In this document: positions 54,411 to 64,000 of the stretch, in pieces
Layout of the letters: each line of letters starts with the position of its first letter
How positions within the stretch are numbered: the first letter of the stretch is position 1
Source of the DNA: Pedobacter sp. L105
GTDB taxonomy: Bacteria > Bacteroidota > Bacteroidia > Sphingobacteriales > Sphingobacteriaceae
DNA length: 64,000 bases
Assembly (NCBI RefSeq): GCF_009765875.1
Contig: NZ_LMUP01000006.1
Location: 1 to 64,000 of the forward strand
Direction of reading: 5' to 3'
The notes under the pieces: generated by a model
What the model saw: the letters and a program-made list of their open reading frames with translations, nothing else
What the model was told of the DNA's origin: nothing
Database searches by the model: none
Position numbers and translations under genes: made by a program

Positions 54411-55034
54411 ATGCTTTTTTTAACGTTTTTTCTCGGAGTAATTCTAAATGCTATAGGTTATATCCCTCCGGGAAATATTAATCTCACCGTTGTCCAGATC
54501 ACTATTACCAGAGGTATAAAACAAGCTGTATATTTTATTATGGCTTTTTCCTGCGTAGAAGTGCTTTTTACACTTGGTGTAATGCGTTTTGTACAGTGGC
54601 TATCGAGTGAAATTAAGGTAGGCGATTACATTGACGGCGTAATGGTGATCATGTTTATGGTGCTGGGTGTAATCACGTGGCGATCGCGCAAAGAAATGCC
54701 GAAGACTGATTATTCTAATAAAGACAGTATCCGCTATGGCCTGCTTATGGGCGTGCTTAACCCCATGCAGATCCCTTACTGGTTATTTGTTGGTACTTAC
54801 CTGATCTCCCATGAATGGATCAATGTAGGTGCTATTTCCATTGGGGTATTTAGCCTGGGTTCAGGATTGGGGGCTGCCATTGCTTTATATGGTTTTGGAC
54901 GTTTTGCACAGTATATTCAAACCAAGTTTACGCTAAATAATTATGTGCTGAATAAGGCTATTGCAGGTTTATTTTTTGCGCTTTCCGCCTACCATATTGT
55001 TAAACTGGTATACGTTCACCTGATCAAACATTAG
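54411..55034 (+). CDS. LysE-family amino-acid exporter
   Basis: A 207-residue inner-membrane protein with about six transmembrane helices and the LysE/RhtB pattern: an N-terminal helix ending in YIPPGNINL (the usual PGP-like loop), TRGIKQAV, and a mid segment GVLNPMQIPYW similar to the family NPK motif. It probably exports amino acids or small polar metabolites; the substrate is unknown. It ends one base before the convergent DUF2157-like stop, with no terminator between. Confidence 0.85.
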   Translation: MLFLTFFLGVILNAIGYIPPGNINLTVVQITITRGIKQAVYFIMAFSCVEVLFTLGVMRFVQWLSSEIKVGDYIDGVMVIMFMVLGVITWRSRKEMPKTDYSNKDSIRYGLLMGVLNPMQIPYWLFVGTYLISHEWINVGAISIGVFSLGSGLGAAIALYGFGRFAQYIQTKFTLNNYVLNKAIAGLFFALSAYHIVKLVYVHLIKH

Positions 55035-55035
55035 T

Positions 55036-56073
55036 TTATTTCTTTAGAAATTCTACGTTCCAGATCTTTTCTGCCCTGCGGCCGATAAACCAGAAGGAAG
55101 CAGCCAGTACACTGAAAAATAAGGCTTTGTGCCAGGTATCCCAGAAATATTCAAAATACCGCGTGTACAGGTTTAGAAATAGAAAGGTGATGCCAAATTC
55201 CCGGGCTACATCATCCCTGTATTTTAACCCTGCGAAAATACTGATTGCGCAAACTGCTGCGGAGATCAATGCCCAGTAGAACAGCGAAATCTGTTTAATA
55301 CCATACCATTGATCAAGTGTTCCGAAATTACCGAAGACAGAGATGAGCCAAAGCGAGGCAAACAGGTATAACATGCCACTGATATAGGTAGTGAGATAAA
55401 AGAAGCTGAACGCTTTAACATTTCTCAGCAATAGCGATAATGCAGTGAGTACAAAGCCAAAAATAACAAAACGGAGGGGATAGTTCATCCCCAGGAAATA
55501 GAGGTTACCTCTGGAAAGATATCCGGTCTCTGTGCCGAACCATGCGCCAAGTGAGATCAGTACAAATATCCAGATGAGGCGCGATCTGAATTTAAAAGCG
55601 AGTATACCATAAACAAATACAGAAAAGAGTATGAGTAAAGAAAAGTGATCTCCCCCTTTACTCACCGCTTTACCCAGATAGGCGATGGCATTAGCGGTAA
55701 GCATCACTGCAGAAAAGACCATGGCATCATTGCTGAATACCTGCATAGGTAAGGATACTTTTCTTTTGAAGCTGATCCAGTAGAGAAAGGCTGCTGCGGC
55801 AGCAGATAATAAGCTGATCACGCCATCTGGCGTATCGTATAACTTTTTCAGGTAATTGAGGATGCTGTTATCTACCAGCAGGGCACCCATAGAAATGACC
55901 CCGCAAGCCATGGCGATCCAGAAAGAATATTGTGCCAGCCGGCGCCAGTCGAAGGATTTAACTTCGTAGCTCTTCCTTAGTTTTTCGGCATCGGCTTTTG
56001 AAAGCAGGGTTTCTTCCTGCCAGTAGTCCAGCATTTCATCTAAGAATTCACTTTTTTCCTGGTCGATCTTCAT
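55036..56073 (-). CDS. DUF2157-like multi-pass membrane protein
   Basis: A 345-residue protein. A soluble helical N-terminus (1-50; SEFLDEMLDYWQEETLLSKADAEKLRKSY) is followed by about nine transmembrane helices. This layout matches the DUF2157 family of Bacteroidota. Function is unknown. It is the last gene of the leftward series after ribF (43 bases), possibly cotranscribed. Confidence 0.78.
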   Translation of the reverse strand: MKIDQEKSEFLDEMLDYWQEETLLSKADAEKLRKSYEVKSFDWRRLAQYSFWIAMACGVISMGALLVDNSILNYLKKLYDTPDGVISLLSAAAAAFLYWISFKRKVSLPMQVFSNDAMVFSAVMLTANAIAYLGKAVSKGGDHFSLLILFSVFVYGILAFKFRSRLIWIFVLISLGAWFGTETGYLSRGNLYFLGMNYPLRFVIFGFVLTALSLLLRNVKAFSFFYLTTYISGMLYLFASLWLISVFGNFGTLDQWYGIKQISLFYWALISAAVCAISIFAGLKYRDDVAREFGITFLFLNLYTRYFEYFWDTWHKALFFSVLAASFWFIGRRAEKIWNVEFLKK

Positions 56074-56116
56074 AATTTAGTTGCGTACAAGATAAACAAA
56101 AGATTGACTTTTATTT

Positions 56117-57058
56117 TTATGCGCCGGGATGCTGCGCAAAATACGTCCTTGTGTCTTCTTTATCTTTTTGCAGTTGCAGTTTTAAAGCTTCCAGACCTGT
56201 AAATTTTACATCATGGCGTAAGAATTCACAGAAGTTCATTTTGATATACTGCCCGTAGATCTCCCGGTTAAAATCAAAAATGTTGACTTCGATGTTCCTG
56301 GTCATTCCATTAATTGTGGGGCGTTGTCCGATGTATGCCATACCCTGGTATGATTCATTGTCCATTTCTATGGTAACCGCATAAATGCCATCAGAGGGTA
56401 TGAGTTTGTAGGGTTGTTCAATAAAGATATTGGCTGTAGGGAAACCGATCGTACGTCCGATTTTATCCCCTTTAATCACGGGTCCATACAGCGAAAAATT
56501 GTAACCCAGATATTTTGCTGCCAATGCCACCTGTCCGCTGAGCAGGGATTCCCTAACCCTTGTAGAACTTACTGCCACGTCGTTCACATCCTGCTCGCCG
56601 ATTTCCTCAATTTTATAACCATAAGAGCCGGAAAAGGCTACCAGGTCTTTCATTCCGCCGGATCTGTTTTTGCCAAAACGGTGGTCGTAACCTACAATTA
56701 ATTGTTTAATGCCGATGGTATCTACCAGAATATTTTTGATATATTCTGAAGGACTGAGGTTAGAAAAATCACGCGTAAAAGGGGTAATGATTAGATGATC
56801 TACACCCAATGAGGCAAGGATCGCTGCTTTCTCCTCAATTGTATTGATCATTTTAAGGTCTTTGTTCTCCGGATCAATAATCATTCTTGGATGAGGGAAG
56901 AAGGTAAGGATCACACTTTCTCCACCAGTGGATTTCGCCAGTTCACAAAGTCTGTTAATGATCTTCTGATGTCCAAAATGTACGCCATCAAAAGTACCTA
57001 TAGTGGCAACGGCATTGTTAAGTCTTTTAAATTCAGACAGGTTGTTGTATATCTTCAA
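56117..57058 (-). CDS. ribF: bifunctional riboflavin kinase / FAD synthetase
   Basis: A 313-residue RibF. The N-terminal FAD synthetase half (1-180) has ATIGTFDGVHFGHQKII and the VGYDHRFGKNRSGG motif. The C-terminal flavokinase half (about 182-313) has GDKIGRTIGFPTANI and the EVNIFDFNREIYGQ strand with catalytic Glu. It converts riboflavin to FMN and FAD. It lies 11 bases after the yitT-like gene in the leftward operon. Confidence 0.96.
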   Translation of the reverse strand: MKIYNNLSEFKRLNNAVATIGTFDGVHFGHQKIINRLCELAKSTGGESVILTFFPHPRMIIDPENKDLKMINTIEEKAAILASLGVDHLIITPFTRDFSNLSPSEYIKNILVDTIGIKQLIVGYDHRFGKNRSGGMKDLVAFSGSYGYKIEEIGEQDVNDVAVSSTRVRESLLSGQVALAAKYLGYNFSLYGPVIKGDKIGRTIGFPTANIFIEQPYKLIPSDGIYAVTIEMDNESYQGMAYIGQRPTINGMTRNIEVNIFDFNREIYGQYIKMNFCEFLRHDVKFTGLEALKLQLQKDKEDTRTYFAQHPGA

Positions 57059-57069
57059 AATCTTATAAA

Positions 57070-57933
57070 TTAATGCAGGGCATGGCGTTTAACCACCCCT
57101 CCTTTGATATCAGAAATCTGTTGTTGCACTACAAAAGCATCCGGATCGATCTGCCGGATTTCCGTTTGCAGTTTTCCCATTTCCAGTTTTGTTACTACCG
57201 TATATAAAATATCGATCTCTTTTTTCTCTCCATAACCGCCCTCACCTTTGTAGATCGTTACACCGCGTTTCATCTCGTTAATCAGGAATTGCCGGATCTC
57301 ATCTTTTTTCTCCGATATAACAGTTACACCGATATATTGTTCCAATCCATTCACCACAAAATCAATGGTTTTAGAAGCAGATAAGTAGGTTAATATGGCG
57401 TACATCGCTGTTTCTACACCCAAAAAGAGGGCAGCCACGGCGAAAATAAGAATGTTTAAAATGAGGATGATGTTCCCTACGGTGAGCATGCTGTTTTTGC
57501 TGATGTAGAGGGCCAGTACTTCAGTACCATCAATTACACAACCGCCACGCATGGCCAGGCCGATACCACCGCCCAGAAATAATCCGCCAAAGAAAGCGAT
57601 AAGCAGCTTATCGTGCGTGATAGGCTGAAAGGGCATGATGATCAGGAAAATAGCCAGTATAGCGATAGCAAATGCTGTTTTTATAGCAAATGTTTTTCCT
57701 ATCTGTGAATAACCCAGGATCACAAAGGGAATATTGATGATCAGGATCAGGTAGGATAACTTAAAACCCGTTACATCGCTGATCAGCAGGGAAATACCAG
57801 TAACACCACCATCAATAAAACCGCTGGGCATAAGGAAACTCTTTAAGCCAAAACAAGCAGATACGATTCCGCAGGCAATGAGCAGGTAATCCCTTACATA
57901 GCGTAAATACTTATTTTTAAAATGGCTGTGCAT
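57070..57933 (-). CDS. YitT/DUF161 family membrane protein
   Basis: With the start at ATG 57933 (one base after the truB stop) the protein has 287 residues; the longer open frame back to 58020 overlaps truB and lacks membrane character. Five or six transmembrane helices (GFIDGGVTGISLLI, RGGCVIDGTEVLALYISK) are followed by a C-terminal DUF2179 domain (GYGEKKEIDILYTVVTKLE). The family is annotated YitT; some members are thought to bind or move ions or nucleotides, but function is unsettled. Confidence 0.88.
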   Translation of the reverse strand: MHSHFKNKYLRYVRDYLLIACGIVSACFGLKSFLMPSGFIDGGVTGISLLISDVTGFKLSYLILIINIPFVILGYSQIGKTFAIKTAFAIAILAIFLIIMPFQPITHDKLLIAFFGGLFLGGGIGLAMRGGCVIDGTEVLALYISKNSMLTVGNIILILNILIFAVAALFLGVETAMYAILTYLSASKTIDFVVNGLEQYIGVTVISEKKDEIRQFLINEMKRGVTIYKGEGGYGEKKEIDILYTVVTKLEMGKLQTEIRQIDPDAFVVQQQISDIKGGVVKRHALH

Positions 57934-57934
57934 A

Positions 57935-58657
57935 TTAGCTATTCTCAGAAGGTAGTACTGCTCTGGCTTCTTCTCTTTTATGACGAAGATACTCAACCAA
58001 ATCGGATACCTCAAATGCATTTTCTAAAAGAAAATTGCCACTTCTGGTACGCGTTAGTACTGAAAGGTATGCCCCGTTTTGGAGGTGTTTCCCGAAATCA
58101 GATACGAGCGACCTGATGTAGGTGCCTTTACTGCATACAATTCTGAAGTCAACTTCAGGTAAAGCGATACGTGTGATTTCAAAGACAGGGACATTTACAA
58201 AACGCAGGCGTAATTCCTGTTCTTCTCCTCTTCTGGCTTTAACGTATAAACGTTCCCCATTTACTTTAACTGCAGAATGGGCAGGGGGGTATTGCTGAAT
58301 CTCTCCTTTAAAAGGAGCTGTAGCGGCGTGAATGGCCTCTTCAGTAAGATGGTCTGTAGGATATTGTGCATCTACTTCTGTCTCCAGATCGAAGGAGGGA
58401 GTAGTGGCACCAAGGATCATGGTGCCGGTATATTCTTTATCTTCTGCCTGGAAGGTATCAATCTGTTTGGTCAGTTTTCCTGTACACAGGATCAGCAGGC
58501 CGGTAGCCAATGGATCAAGTGTGCCTGCATGGCCTACTTTTAGTTTTAATGGTTTGAGGGAATTTCTGATTTTCCCTACCACATCAAAACTTGTCCATTT
58601 ATAGGGTTTATTGATCAGTAACAACTCACCTTCAGCAAAATTGAAGGTCCTTTCCAT
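57935..58657 (-). CDS. truB: tRNA pseudouridine(55) synthase
   Basis: From ATG 58657 the enzyme has 240 residues (TTG 58675 is also open). It contains the TruB motifs LLINKPYKWTSFDVV, the catalytic Asp in GHAGTLDPLATGLL, and later SKGTYIRSLVSDFG. It makes pseudouridine 55 in the T loop. It is about average length, with no PUA extension. It lies 52 bases after uppP and one base before yitT. Confidence 0.96.
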   Translation of the reverse strand: MERTFNFAEGELLLINKPYKWTSFDVVGKIRNSLKPLKLKVGHAGTLDPLATGLLILCTGKLTKQIDTFQAEDKEYTGTMILGATTPSFDLETEVDAQYPTDHLTEEAIHAATAPFKGEIQQYPPAHSAVKVNGERLYVKARRGEEQELRLRFVNVPVFEITRIALPEVDFRIVCSKGTYIRSLVSDFGKHLQNGAYLSVLTRTRSGNFLLENAFEVSDLVEYLRHKREEARAVLPSENS

Positions 58658-58709
58658 TAACTTTTCTACGCTCAAAACGGTAATCTAAATGAAGCGGCAA
58701 TTTACACAA

Positions 58710-59504
58710 TTAAATTGTTTGCAGGTTATGGCCACTGTACATTAGTCCGATGATGATCAGCCCGGCAACAATACGGTACCAGCCAAACATTCTGAATCCA
58801 TTTTTTTCAAGGTAACCGATAAATGTTTTGATGGCAAGAAGCGCAACTACAAAAGCAATTACATTACCTATGATCAACAGGTTCATCTCATCATGCGAAA
58901 TGGTGTTACCTTCTTTATAAAAATCAAGCAGTTTTTTACCTGTAGCTGCAAACATGGTAGGCACAGCCAGGAAGAATGAAAATTCTGCCGCAGCTTTTCT
59001 GCTGAGTTTAAGGTACATACCGCCAACAATACTGGCACCCGATCTGGAAGTCCCGGGAATCATGGCCAGACACTGGAAAAAGCCGATCTTGAAGGCTGTC
59101 ATATAGCTGATCTCTTCTTCTTCGTCAACGGTTGGGTTAGCAAACCACTGGTCAACAAAAAGCAAAATCACACCGCCAACTACTAGAGATACTGCAACAG
59201 TTTTTGGGCTTTCCAATAATGCGTCGATCTTTTTGCTGAACAGCACTCCAAAAACAGCTGCCGGTATAAAGGCAACCAATAGTTTAAGGTAGAAATTAAA
59301 TGTTCTGAAAAAGCGTTTGAAATACAGTACGACTACAGATAAAATGGCGCCCAACTGTATCGCAATGGTGAATAATTTAACAAATGGGTCGGACGCGATG
59401 CCCATAAAAGAAGAAGCCAGGATCATGTGTCCAGTGGAAGAAACGGGCAAAAACTCGGTGATTCCCTCTATAACAGCGAGAATAATTGTTTGTACAATGT
59501 TCAT
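58710..59504 (-). CDS. uppP: undecaprenyl-diphosphatase (UppP/BacA)
   Basis: A 264-residue membrane enzyme with about eight helices. The catalytic pair of motifs is intact: [14 protein letters not shown] near the N-terminus (17-30) and [10 protein letters not shown] (about 152). It dephosphorylates undecaprenyl pyrophosphate to recycle the peptidoglycan and O-antigen carrier. It follows the DUF3098 gene by four bases within the ftsX operon. Confidence 0.96.
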   Translation of the reverse strand: MNIVQTIILAVIEGITEFLPVSSTGHMILASSFMGIASDPFVKLFTIAIQLGAILSVVVLYFKRFFRTFNFYLKLLVAFIPAAVFGVLFSKKIDALLESPKTVAVSLVVGGVILLFVDQWFANPTVDEEEEISYMTAFKIGFFQCLAMIPGTSRSGASIVGGMYLKLSRKAAAEFSFFLAVPTMFAATGKKLLDFYKEGNTISHDEMNLLIIGNVIAFVVALLAIKTFIGYLEKNGFRMFGWYRIVAGLIIIGLMYSGHNLQTI

Positions 59505-59508
59505 TCTG

Positions 59509-59730
59509 TTATTTCTTCAGGACTGCGTAAATGCCAAATCCAAATCCAAAAAGGACAACCATTGGAGCCAATAAGGTTTTTCTGAAATCATAAATGTCAG
59601 TTGTACCCATCATTAATAAAAAGCCTACCACTACAATGGCCATGCTGATGAGCAATAACTGATAGTTCTTTTTGGTGAAAACCAATTCATTTTTCGAAGC
59701 CTGGCTAGCAGGAGTTGCTTTTTTTTCCAT
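59509..59730 (-). CDS. DUF3098 small membrane protein
   Basis: A 73-residue protein with a soluble N-terminus and two transmembrane helices (about 24-43 and 52-71). It has the family words [20 protein letters not shown] and [13 protein letters not shown]. In Bacteroidota it is typically found next to ftsX, as here; its ATG shares the last A of the ftsX stop (TAATG). Function unknown, with a cell-envelope role inferred from linkage. Confidence 0.88.
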   Translation of the reverse strand: MEKKATPASQASKNELVFTKKNYQLLLISMAIVVVGFLLMMGTTDIYDFRKTLLAPMVVLFGFGFGIYAVLKK

Positions 59731-60608
59731 TATCTATAAAGATCGTATATTTTTAAACGTAAATATTTGCTTACTGCAAAGGTGGTGCTGAGTGCGGTAA
59801 TAAAAATTCCAACACCCAATAAAAATAGCAATACTATACCAAATTCTGTATAATTCCTTAAAATAATAATTTCAGGAATCTCTTGTTGTGCATAATATAA
59901 GAGGCCAAGGAGGATAATCACTGCAATAATAGAGGCAATTAATCCGTGCAGCATGGCCACCAGAATAAAAGGCTTACGGATGAAACCTTTGGTTGCACCT
60001 ACCAGCTGCATACTTTTAATCAGGAAGCGCTGTGAGTAAATGGCCAGCCTGATGGTGTTGTTGATCAACGCCACAGAGATTACCAGCAATATGGCAGCGA
60101 AACCCAATACAATCAAACCGATCGTGTTGATGTTTTTGTTTACCATATCGATCAGTGAACTTTGATAGATCACTTCTTTTACCACAGGGTTTTTACTGAT
60201 GCTGGCTTTTAAGGCGTCGATGCTTTTATTATTTGCATAGTCTGCTTTCATGTAAACATCTACAGTAGACAGCAGCGGGTTATAACCCAGGAAGTTGACA
60301 AAATCCTCGCCCAGATCCTGTGTAAGGTTCCTTGCTGCCAGTTCTTTGTTTACATATTGTGTTTGTTTGACCGCAGGATTGGCATTCAGCTCTTTTTGGA
60401 ACTGCAATACATCGGCCTCTTTTGCACCTTCATCCACAATGATGTTTAATACAATATTTTCCTTTACATAGTTAGATAGGTTTTTTGCGTGCACCATAAT
60501 TAAGCCCAGCACACCCAGCATCACCAAAACCAGTGTTATGCTAAATATGGTAGAGATATAAATGGTTTTTGTCTTTTTAGAAGCATCGCTAACTTCAAAT
60601 TCTTCCAT
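59730..60608 (-). CDS. ftsX: cell division protein FtsX-like ABC permease
   Basis: A 292-residue protein with one N-terminal transmembrane helix, a periplasmic domain (about 45-165) and three C-terminal helices (about 175-285) of the FtsX/MacB type. Typical words: RLAIYSQRFLIKSMQLVGATKGFIRKPF. With FtsE it regulates peptidoglycan hydrolases at division. ftsE is not in the window. It heads the leftward operon and is divergent from leuS across 219 bases. Confidence 0.94.
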   Translation of the reverse strand: MEEFEVSDASKKTKTIYISTIFSITLVLVMLGVLGLIMVHAKNLSNYVKENIVLNIIVDEGAKEADVLQFQKELNANPAVKQTQYVNKELAARNLTQDLGEDFVNFLGYNPLLSTVDVYMKADYANNKSIDALKASISKNPVVKEVIYQSSLIDMVNKNINTIGLIVLGFAAILLVISVALINNTIRLAIYSQRFLIKSMQLVGATKGFIRKPFILVAMLHGLIASIIAVIILLGLLYYAQQEIPEIIILRNYTEFGIVLLFLLGVGIFITALSTTFAVSKYLRLKIYDLYR

Positions 60609-60827
60609 GTTGTTTATTTATTGTCCTGCGAAAATAAAAAAATATACGCACAAAAATTAAATTATTATGGCTTTTAAACGGTTAAAATCTATTAATAGAT
60701 ATGCAGACAGCTCAAAATAAGCAACAAAACTGCCTGACAGTGAAGGTTGAAATGCAAAGATCTTTGCAGAACCTTTCTGAAACACCCTTTATTTCTTTAT
60801 TTTCGCGCTATAATAAGGAAAGACTGA

Positions 60828-63632
60828 ATGGATTACCAATTTAAAGAGATAGAGCAGAAGTGGCAGGCGTTTTGGGCAGAGCACCAAACATTTAAAGCAG
60901 AAAATGATTCTGTAAAACCTAAGTTTTATGTGATGGATATGTTTCCTTACCCTTCAGGGGCAGGTTTACATGTGGGCCATCCGCTGGGCTATATTGCTTC
61001 TGATATATTTTCAAGGTATAAAAGAATAAAAGGATATAATGTTTTACATCCTATGGGTTACGATTCATTTGGGCTGCCGGCAGAACAATATGCAATTCAA
61101 ACGGGACAACATCCGGCATTGACTACCGAGGTGAACATTAATACTTATCGCCGTCAGCTTGATCAGATTGGTTTTTCTTTCGACTGGAGCAGGGAAATCC
61201 GTACCAGTGAGCCTGATTATTACAAATGGACACAGTGGATCTTTATGCAGCTGTTCAATTCATGGTATAACCTGGAAACAGATAAAGCAGAAGCAATCAG
61301 CAGCCTGATAGAAAAGTTTAGTACCAGCGGCAGTGCCGGTGTGAAAGCGGTATGCGATGAAGAGGTTAAAAGCTTTTCCGCAGCAGAATGGACTGCATTC
61401 AGTGATGGAGAAAAGCAGAAGGAATTGCTCAAATACCGTCTGACTTATTTAAGGGAAAGCACAGTGAACTGGTGCGCTGCACTAGGAACGGTACTGGCCA
61501 ATGATGAAGTGAAAGAAGGTTTTTCTGAACGTGGCGGCCATCCTGTGGAACAGAAAAAAATGATGCAGTGGAGTATGCGTATTTCTGCCTATGCAGAACG
61601 TTTGCTGCAGGGCTTAAATGCAATCGACTGGCCGGAGCCGGTTAAAGAAATGCAGCGTAACTGGATCGGTAAAAGTTCTGGTGCCAGCGTGCGTTTTAAA
61701 ATCGATACCGTAGCAGGTGCAGCAGCTTTACCTGCTGAATATATTGAGGTCTTTACTACCCGTGTGGATACCATTTTCGGGGTTTCTTACCTGGTGCTTG
61801 CACCGGAACATGAACTGGTTGCGGCACTGACCACTCCAGAGCAGGAGAATGACATTAAAAATTATATCACCCAGACCAAGAAGAAGTCTGAGCTGGACCG
61901 CATGGCGGATACAAAAACCGTTTCAGGTGCTTTTACTGGAAGTTATGTAGTAAACCCAGTAAGCGGTGAACGTGTTCAGCTATGGATTGCCGATTATGTG
62001 CTTGCTGGTTATGGTACCGGAGCAGTAATGGGTGTGCCGAGCGGAGACCAGCGCGACTGGCTGTTTGCCAAACATTTTAACCTGCCGATGGTTCAGATCC
62101 TTGACGGACAAAAAGATATTGACGTTCAGGCCGATCATACCAAGGAAGGAAAGTATATCAATTCTGGCTTTATCAATGGAATGGAATATAAGGAAGCGGT
62201 AGAAACTTTAAACAGCTGGCTGGAAGAAATGAAAGTAGGGAAGGCTAAAATCAACTACCGTATGCGCGATGCCATCTTTGGCCGTCAGCGTTACTGGGGA
62301 GAACCTATTCCGATTTATTTTAAGGATGGTTTGCCTTATTTAATTAAAGAGGATGAACTGCCTCTAGTATTACCTGAAATTGATAAGTATTTACCTACAG
62401 AGAGCGGTGAACCGCCATTGGGCAGGGCGGAAAACTGGAGCTACGAAGATCAGTATACCTATGAACTGAGTACGATGCCGGGATGGGCTGGTTCCAGCTG
62501 GTATTGGTACCGTTATATGGATGCACAGAATAAGGATGCTTTTGCTTCGAAGGAAGCGATTGCCTACTGGAAGGATGTGGATTTATATATCGGAGGTTCT
62601 GAACATGCTACAGGACATTTATTGTACAGCCGCTTCTGGAATAAGTTCCTGAAAGATATGGGTTATGTGAATGAAGAGGAGCCTTTCAAAAAACTGATCA
62701 ACCAGGGAATGATCCAGGGCAGAAGTAATTTTGTTTACCGCGTAGTAGCGGAAGACGGAAGGGCAACCAATACACTGGTTTCACATGGTTTGAAGGATCA
62801 GTATAAAACTGCTGCTTTGCATGTGGATGTAAATATAGTTGACAATGAAGTGCTGGATATAGAGAAATTTAAATTGTTCAGACCTGAATTTACCGATGCA
62901 GAATTTATCCTGGAAAACGGGAAGTATATCTGTGGGGTAGAGGTAGAGAAGATGTCTAAATCTAAATTCAACGTGGTTAATCCTGATGTGCTGATTGCCA
63001 GTTATGGTGCAGATACGTTAAGGATGTACGAGATGTTCTTAGGCCCGCTGGAACAAAGCAAACCCTGGAATACCAATGGAATTGAAGGCGTGTTTAAGTT
63101 CCTGCGGAAGTTCTGGAGATTGTTCCACAATGACGCATGGGAGTTTAAAGTAAGTGACGAAGAACCAACCAAAGCTGAGTTAAAGGCTTTGCATAAGATC
63201 ATCAAAAAGGTACAGGACGATATTGAGAGATTTTCATTCAATACTTCGGTTTCCAGCTTTATGATCGCAGTGAATGAACTGACCGATCTTAAATCTAACA
63301 AAAGAGCTATTTTGCAGGACCTGGTGATTGTGCTTTCCCCATATGCCCCGCATATTACGGAAGAGTTATGGTCGCTGTTAGGGAATACGGAGAGTTTATC
63401 TTTTGCTGCTTATCCTGAGTTTAATCCTTCTTATATGATAGAGGATGAATTTAGTTACCCGGTTTCGGTAAACGGTAAAACAAGGTTGAATTTAAACCTG
63501 AGTTTAACGCTTGATGCTGCGGAAATTGAAGCATTGGTATTGGCGGATGAGCAGGTGCAGAAATACCTGGATGGCAAGACACCTAAGAAAGTGATCGTTG
63601 TAAAAGGACGTATCGTGAATATTGTGATTTAG
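60828..63632 (+). CDS. leuS: leucyl-tRNA synthetase
   Basis: A 934-residue class I synthetase with the HIGH-type motif [16 protein letters not shown] (about 38-53) and K708-MSKS. Its CP1 editing domain includes [20 protein letters not shown] and a catalytic-site segment [15 protein letters not shown]. It is about 70 residues longer than the E. coli enzyme. The extra length comes from insertions near 145-190 ([18 protein letters not shown]) and before KMSKS, as known in Bacteroidota LeuRS. It charges tRNA-Leu. No simple terminator precedes the hairpin element at 63676. Confidence 0.97.
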   Translation: MDYQFKEIEQKWQAFWAEHQTFKAENDSVKPKFYVMDMFPYPSGAGLHVGHPLGYIASDIFSRYKRIKGYNVLHPMGYDSFGLPAEQYAIQTGQHPALTTEVNINTYRRQLDQIGFSFDWSREIRTSEPDYYKWTQWIFMQLFNSWYNLETDKAEAISSLIEKFSTSGSAGVKAVCDEEVKSFSAAEWTAFSDGEKQKELLKYRLTYLRESTVNWCAALGTVLANDEVKEGFSERGGHPVEQKKMMQWSMRISAYAERLLQGLNAIDWPEPVKEMQRNWIGKSSGASVRFKIDTVAGAAALPAEYIEVFTTRVDTIFGVSYLVLAPEHELVAALTTPEQENDIKNYITQTKKKSELDRMADTKTVSGAFTGSYVVNPVSGERVQLWIADYVLAGYGTGAVMGVPSGDQRDWLFAKHFNLPMVQILDGQKDIDVQADHTKEGKYINSGFINGMEYKEAVETLNSWLEEMKVGKAKINYRMRDAIFGRQRYWGEPIPIYFKDGLPYLIKEDELPLVLPEIDKYLPTESGEPPLGRAENWSYEDQYTYELSTMPGWAGSSWYWYRYMDAQNKDAFASKEAIAYWKDVDLYIGGSEHATGHLLYSRFWNKFLKDMGYVNEEEPFKKLINQGMIQGRSNFVYRVVAEDGRATNTLVSHGLKDQYKTAALHVDVNIVDNEVLDIEKFKLFRPEFTDAEFILENGKYICGVEVEKMSKSKFNVVNPDVLIASYGADTLRMYEMFLGPLEQSKPWNTNGIEGVFKFLRKFWRLFHNDAWEFKVSDEEPTKAELKALHKIIKKVQDDIERFSFNTSVSSFMIAVNELTDLKSNKRAILQDLVIVLSPYAPHITEELWSLLGNTESLSFAAYPEFNPSYMIEDEFSYPVSVNGKTRLNLNLSLTLDAAEIEALVLADEQVQKYLDGKTPKKVIVVKGRIVNIVI

Positions 63633-63675
63633 TTGATAGAAGATTCTCCTGTTTGATTTATCAGGGGATTTTCCT

Positions 63676-63785
63676 GCTTTGCTTAAAAAACGGATACCCT
63701 CTTTTGTTGCTGAAACCTTTGCGGCGCTGCGCTTGCAAAATTTCTAGGCAACAAAAAAGGGTATCCGTTTTTTTTAAGATGATCT
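63676..63785. repeat. hairpin repeat element, copy 2
   Basis: Arms 63685-63710 and 63748-63773 pair over 25 of 26 positions around a 37-base loop. Core GTTGCTGAAACCTTTGC...GCTTGCAAAATTTC and the flanks are the reverse complement of copy 1 (48366-48474). The arm middles (CGGATACCCT here, GAGATATGCT there) differ. It lies 43 bases after the leuS stop and ends in an eight-T run, so it can act as the leuS terminator. Confidence 0.88.
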
Positions 63786-63830
63786 GTTGCAAGGCGGTCT
63801 GGTATATCCCGGAGGAAACCCTCAGCTATG

Positions 63831-64000
63831 ATAATCTCAATTTTTCCGGGAGAGGGCAAAGCCAATTCTTAGAATAATTTGCAGCAGCTTGGTTCAGGAT
63901 ATGCTTAGCAATAATGATTTTAATTATCCCGGGAGAGGGGAAAGCCAATTCTTTAGAATAATTTGCAGCAACTTGGTTCAGGATATGCTTAGGAATAATG
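63831..64000. repeat. tandem direct repeat of ~80-84 bp, continuing past the window
   Basis: Unit 1 (63831-63910) and unit 2 (63911-63994) share long identical blocks: GGGAGAGGG, AAAGCCAATTCTT, AGAATAATTTGCAGCA and CTTGGTTCAGGATATGCTTA. A third unit starts at 63995 (ATAATG). No coding frame fits the period. Confidence 0.88.

Noticed and set aside
1..64000. CRISPR array, insertion sequence or prophage
   Set aside because: No regularly spaced short repeats with unique spacers, no transposase or integrase, and no phage structural genes were seen. The tandem units at the right edge have no spacers.

Overview
The window reads as chromosomal DNA of a Bacteroidota member, most likely Sphingobacteriaceae (Pedobacter-like). 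Supporting signs are SusC/SusD pairs, TlpA-type redox lipoproteins, DUF3098 beside FtsX, RibBA and RibF of the Bacteroidota kind, A-rich rather than Shine-Dalgarno leaders, and frequent TTG/GTG starts. The genus is inferred from family resemblance, not from a database search.

Region 1 (1-15.9 kb) starts with the 3' tip of a 5S rRNA and its terminator. It then enters an AT-rich accessory block: a periplasmic thioredoxin-like protein, an XRE regulator coupled to an RND permease, a convergent adaptor/RND/TolC operon, an orphan LytTR response regulator, a 52-residue mature secreted peptide with four cysteines, a DUF4221-type lipoprotein, a CGGC thioredoxin-like lipoprotein and a SAM methyltransferase. 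A conserved ~68-bp element occurs before the XRE gene and again before the methyltransferase gene, bracketing the block. I read this as a candidate uncharacterised system for making, exporting and redox-handling a small disulfide peptide; that is inference.

Region 2 (16-24.5 kb) holds a GH2 beta-galactosidase-like enzyme, a convergent DeoR regulator, and a glycerol operon (glpD-glpK-glpF-outer membrane protein) divergent from the regulator.

Region 3 (24.5-38.7 kb) is an L-fucose glycan utilisation locus: a divergent AraC regulator, SDR dehydrogenase, L-fuconate dehydratase, sodium/solute symporter, SusC/SusD, a GH95 alpha-L-fucosidase and a clan GH-D (alpha-galactosidase-like) enzyme. The order suggests uptake of fucosylated oligosaccharide, periplasmic cleavage, fucose import and non-phosphorylative oxidation. 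The lactonase and last steps are not in the window.

Region 4 (38.8-64 kb) is housekeeping: tRNA-Met, a START-like protein, LptF/G permease, ribBA, tamB, tsaD, recA, nth, an ECF sigma factor, uvrA, a LysE exporter, and a long leftward run ftsX-DUF3098-uppP-truB-yitT-ribF-DUF2157, then leuS. Intergenic gaps here carry notable structure. Two ~110-bp hairpin elements (after recA and after leuS) share a core and flanks while their 26-bp arms differ yet still pair. There is also a related hairpin, a 26-bp perfect palindromic terminator, and ~80-bp tandem repeats that run off the right edge.
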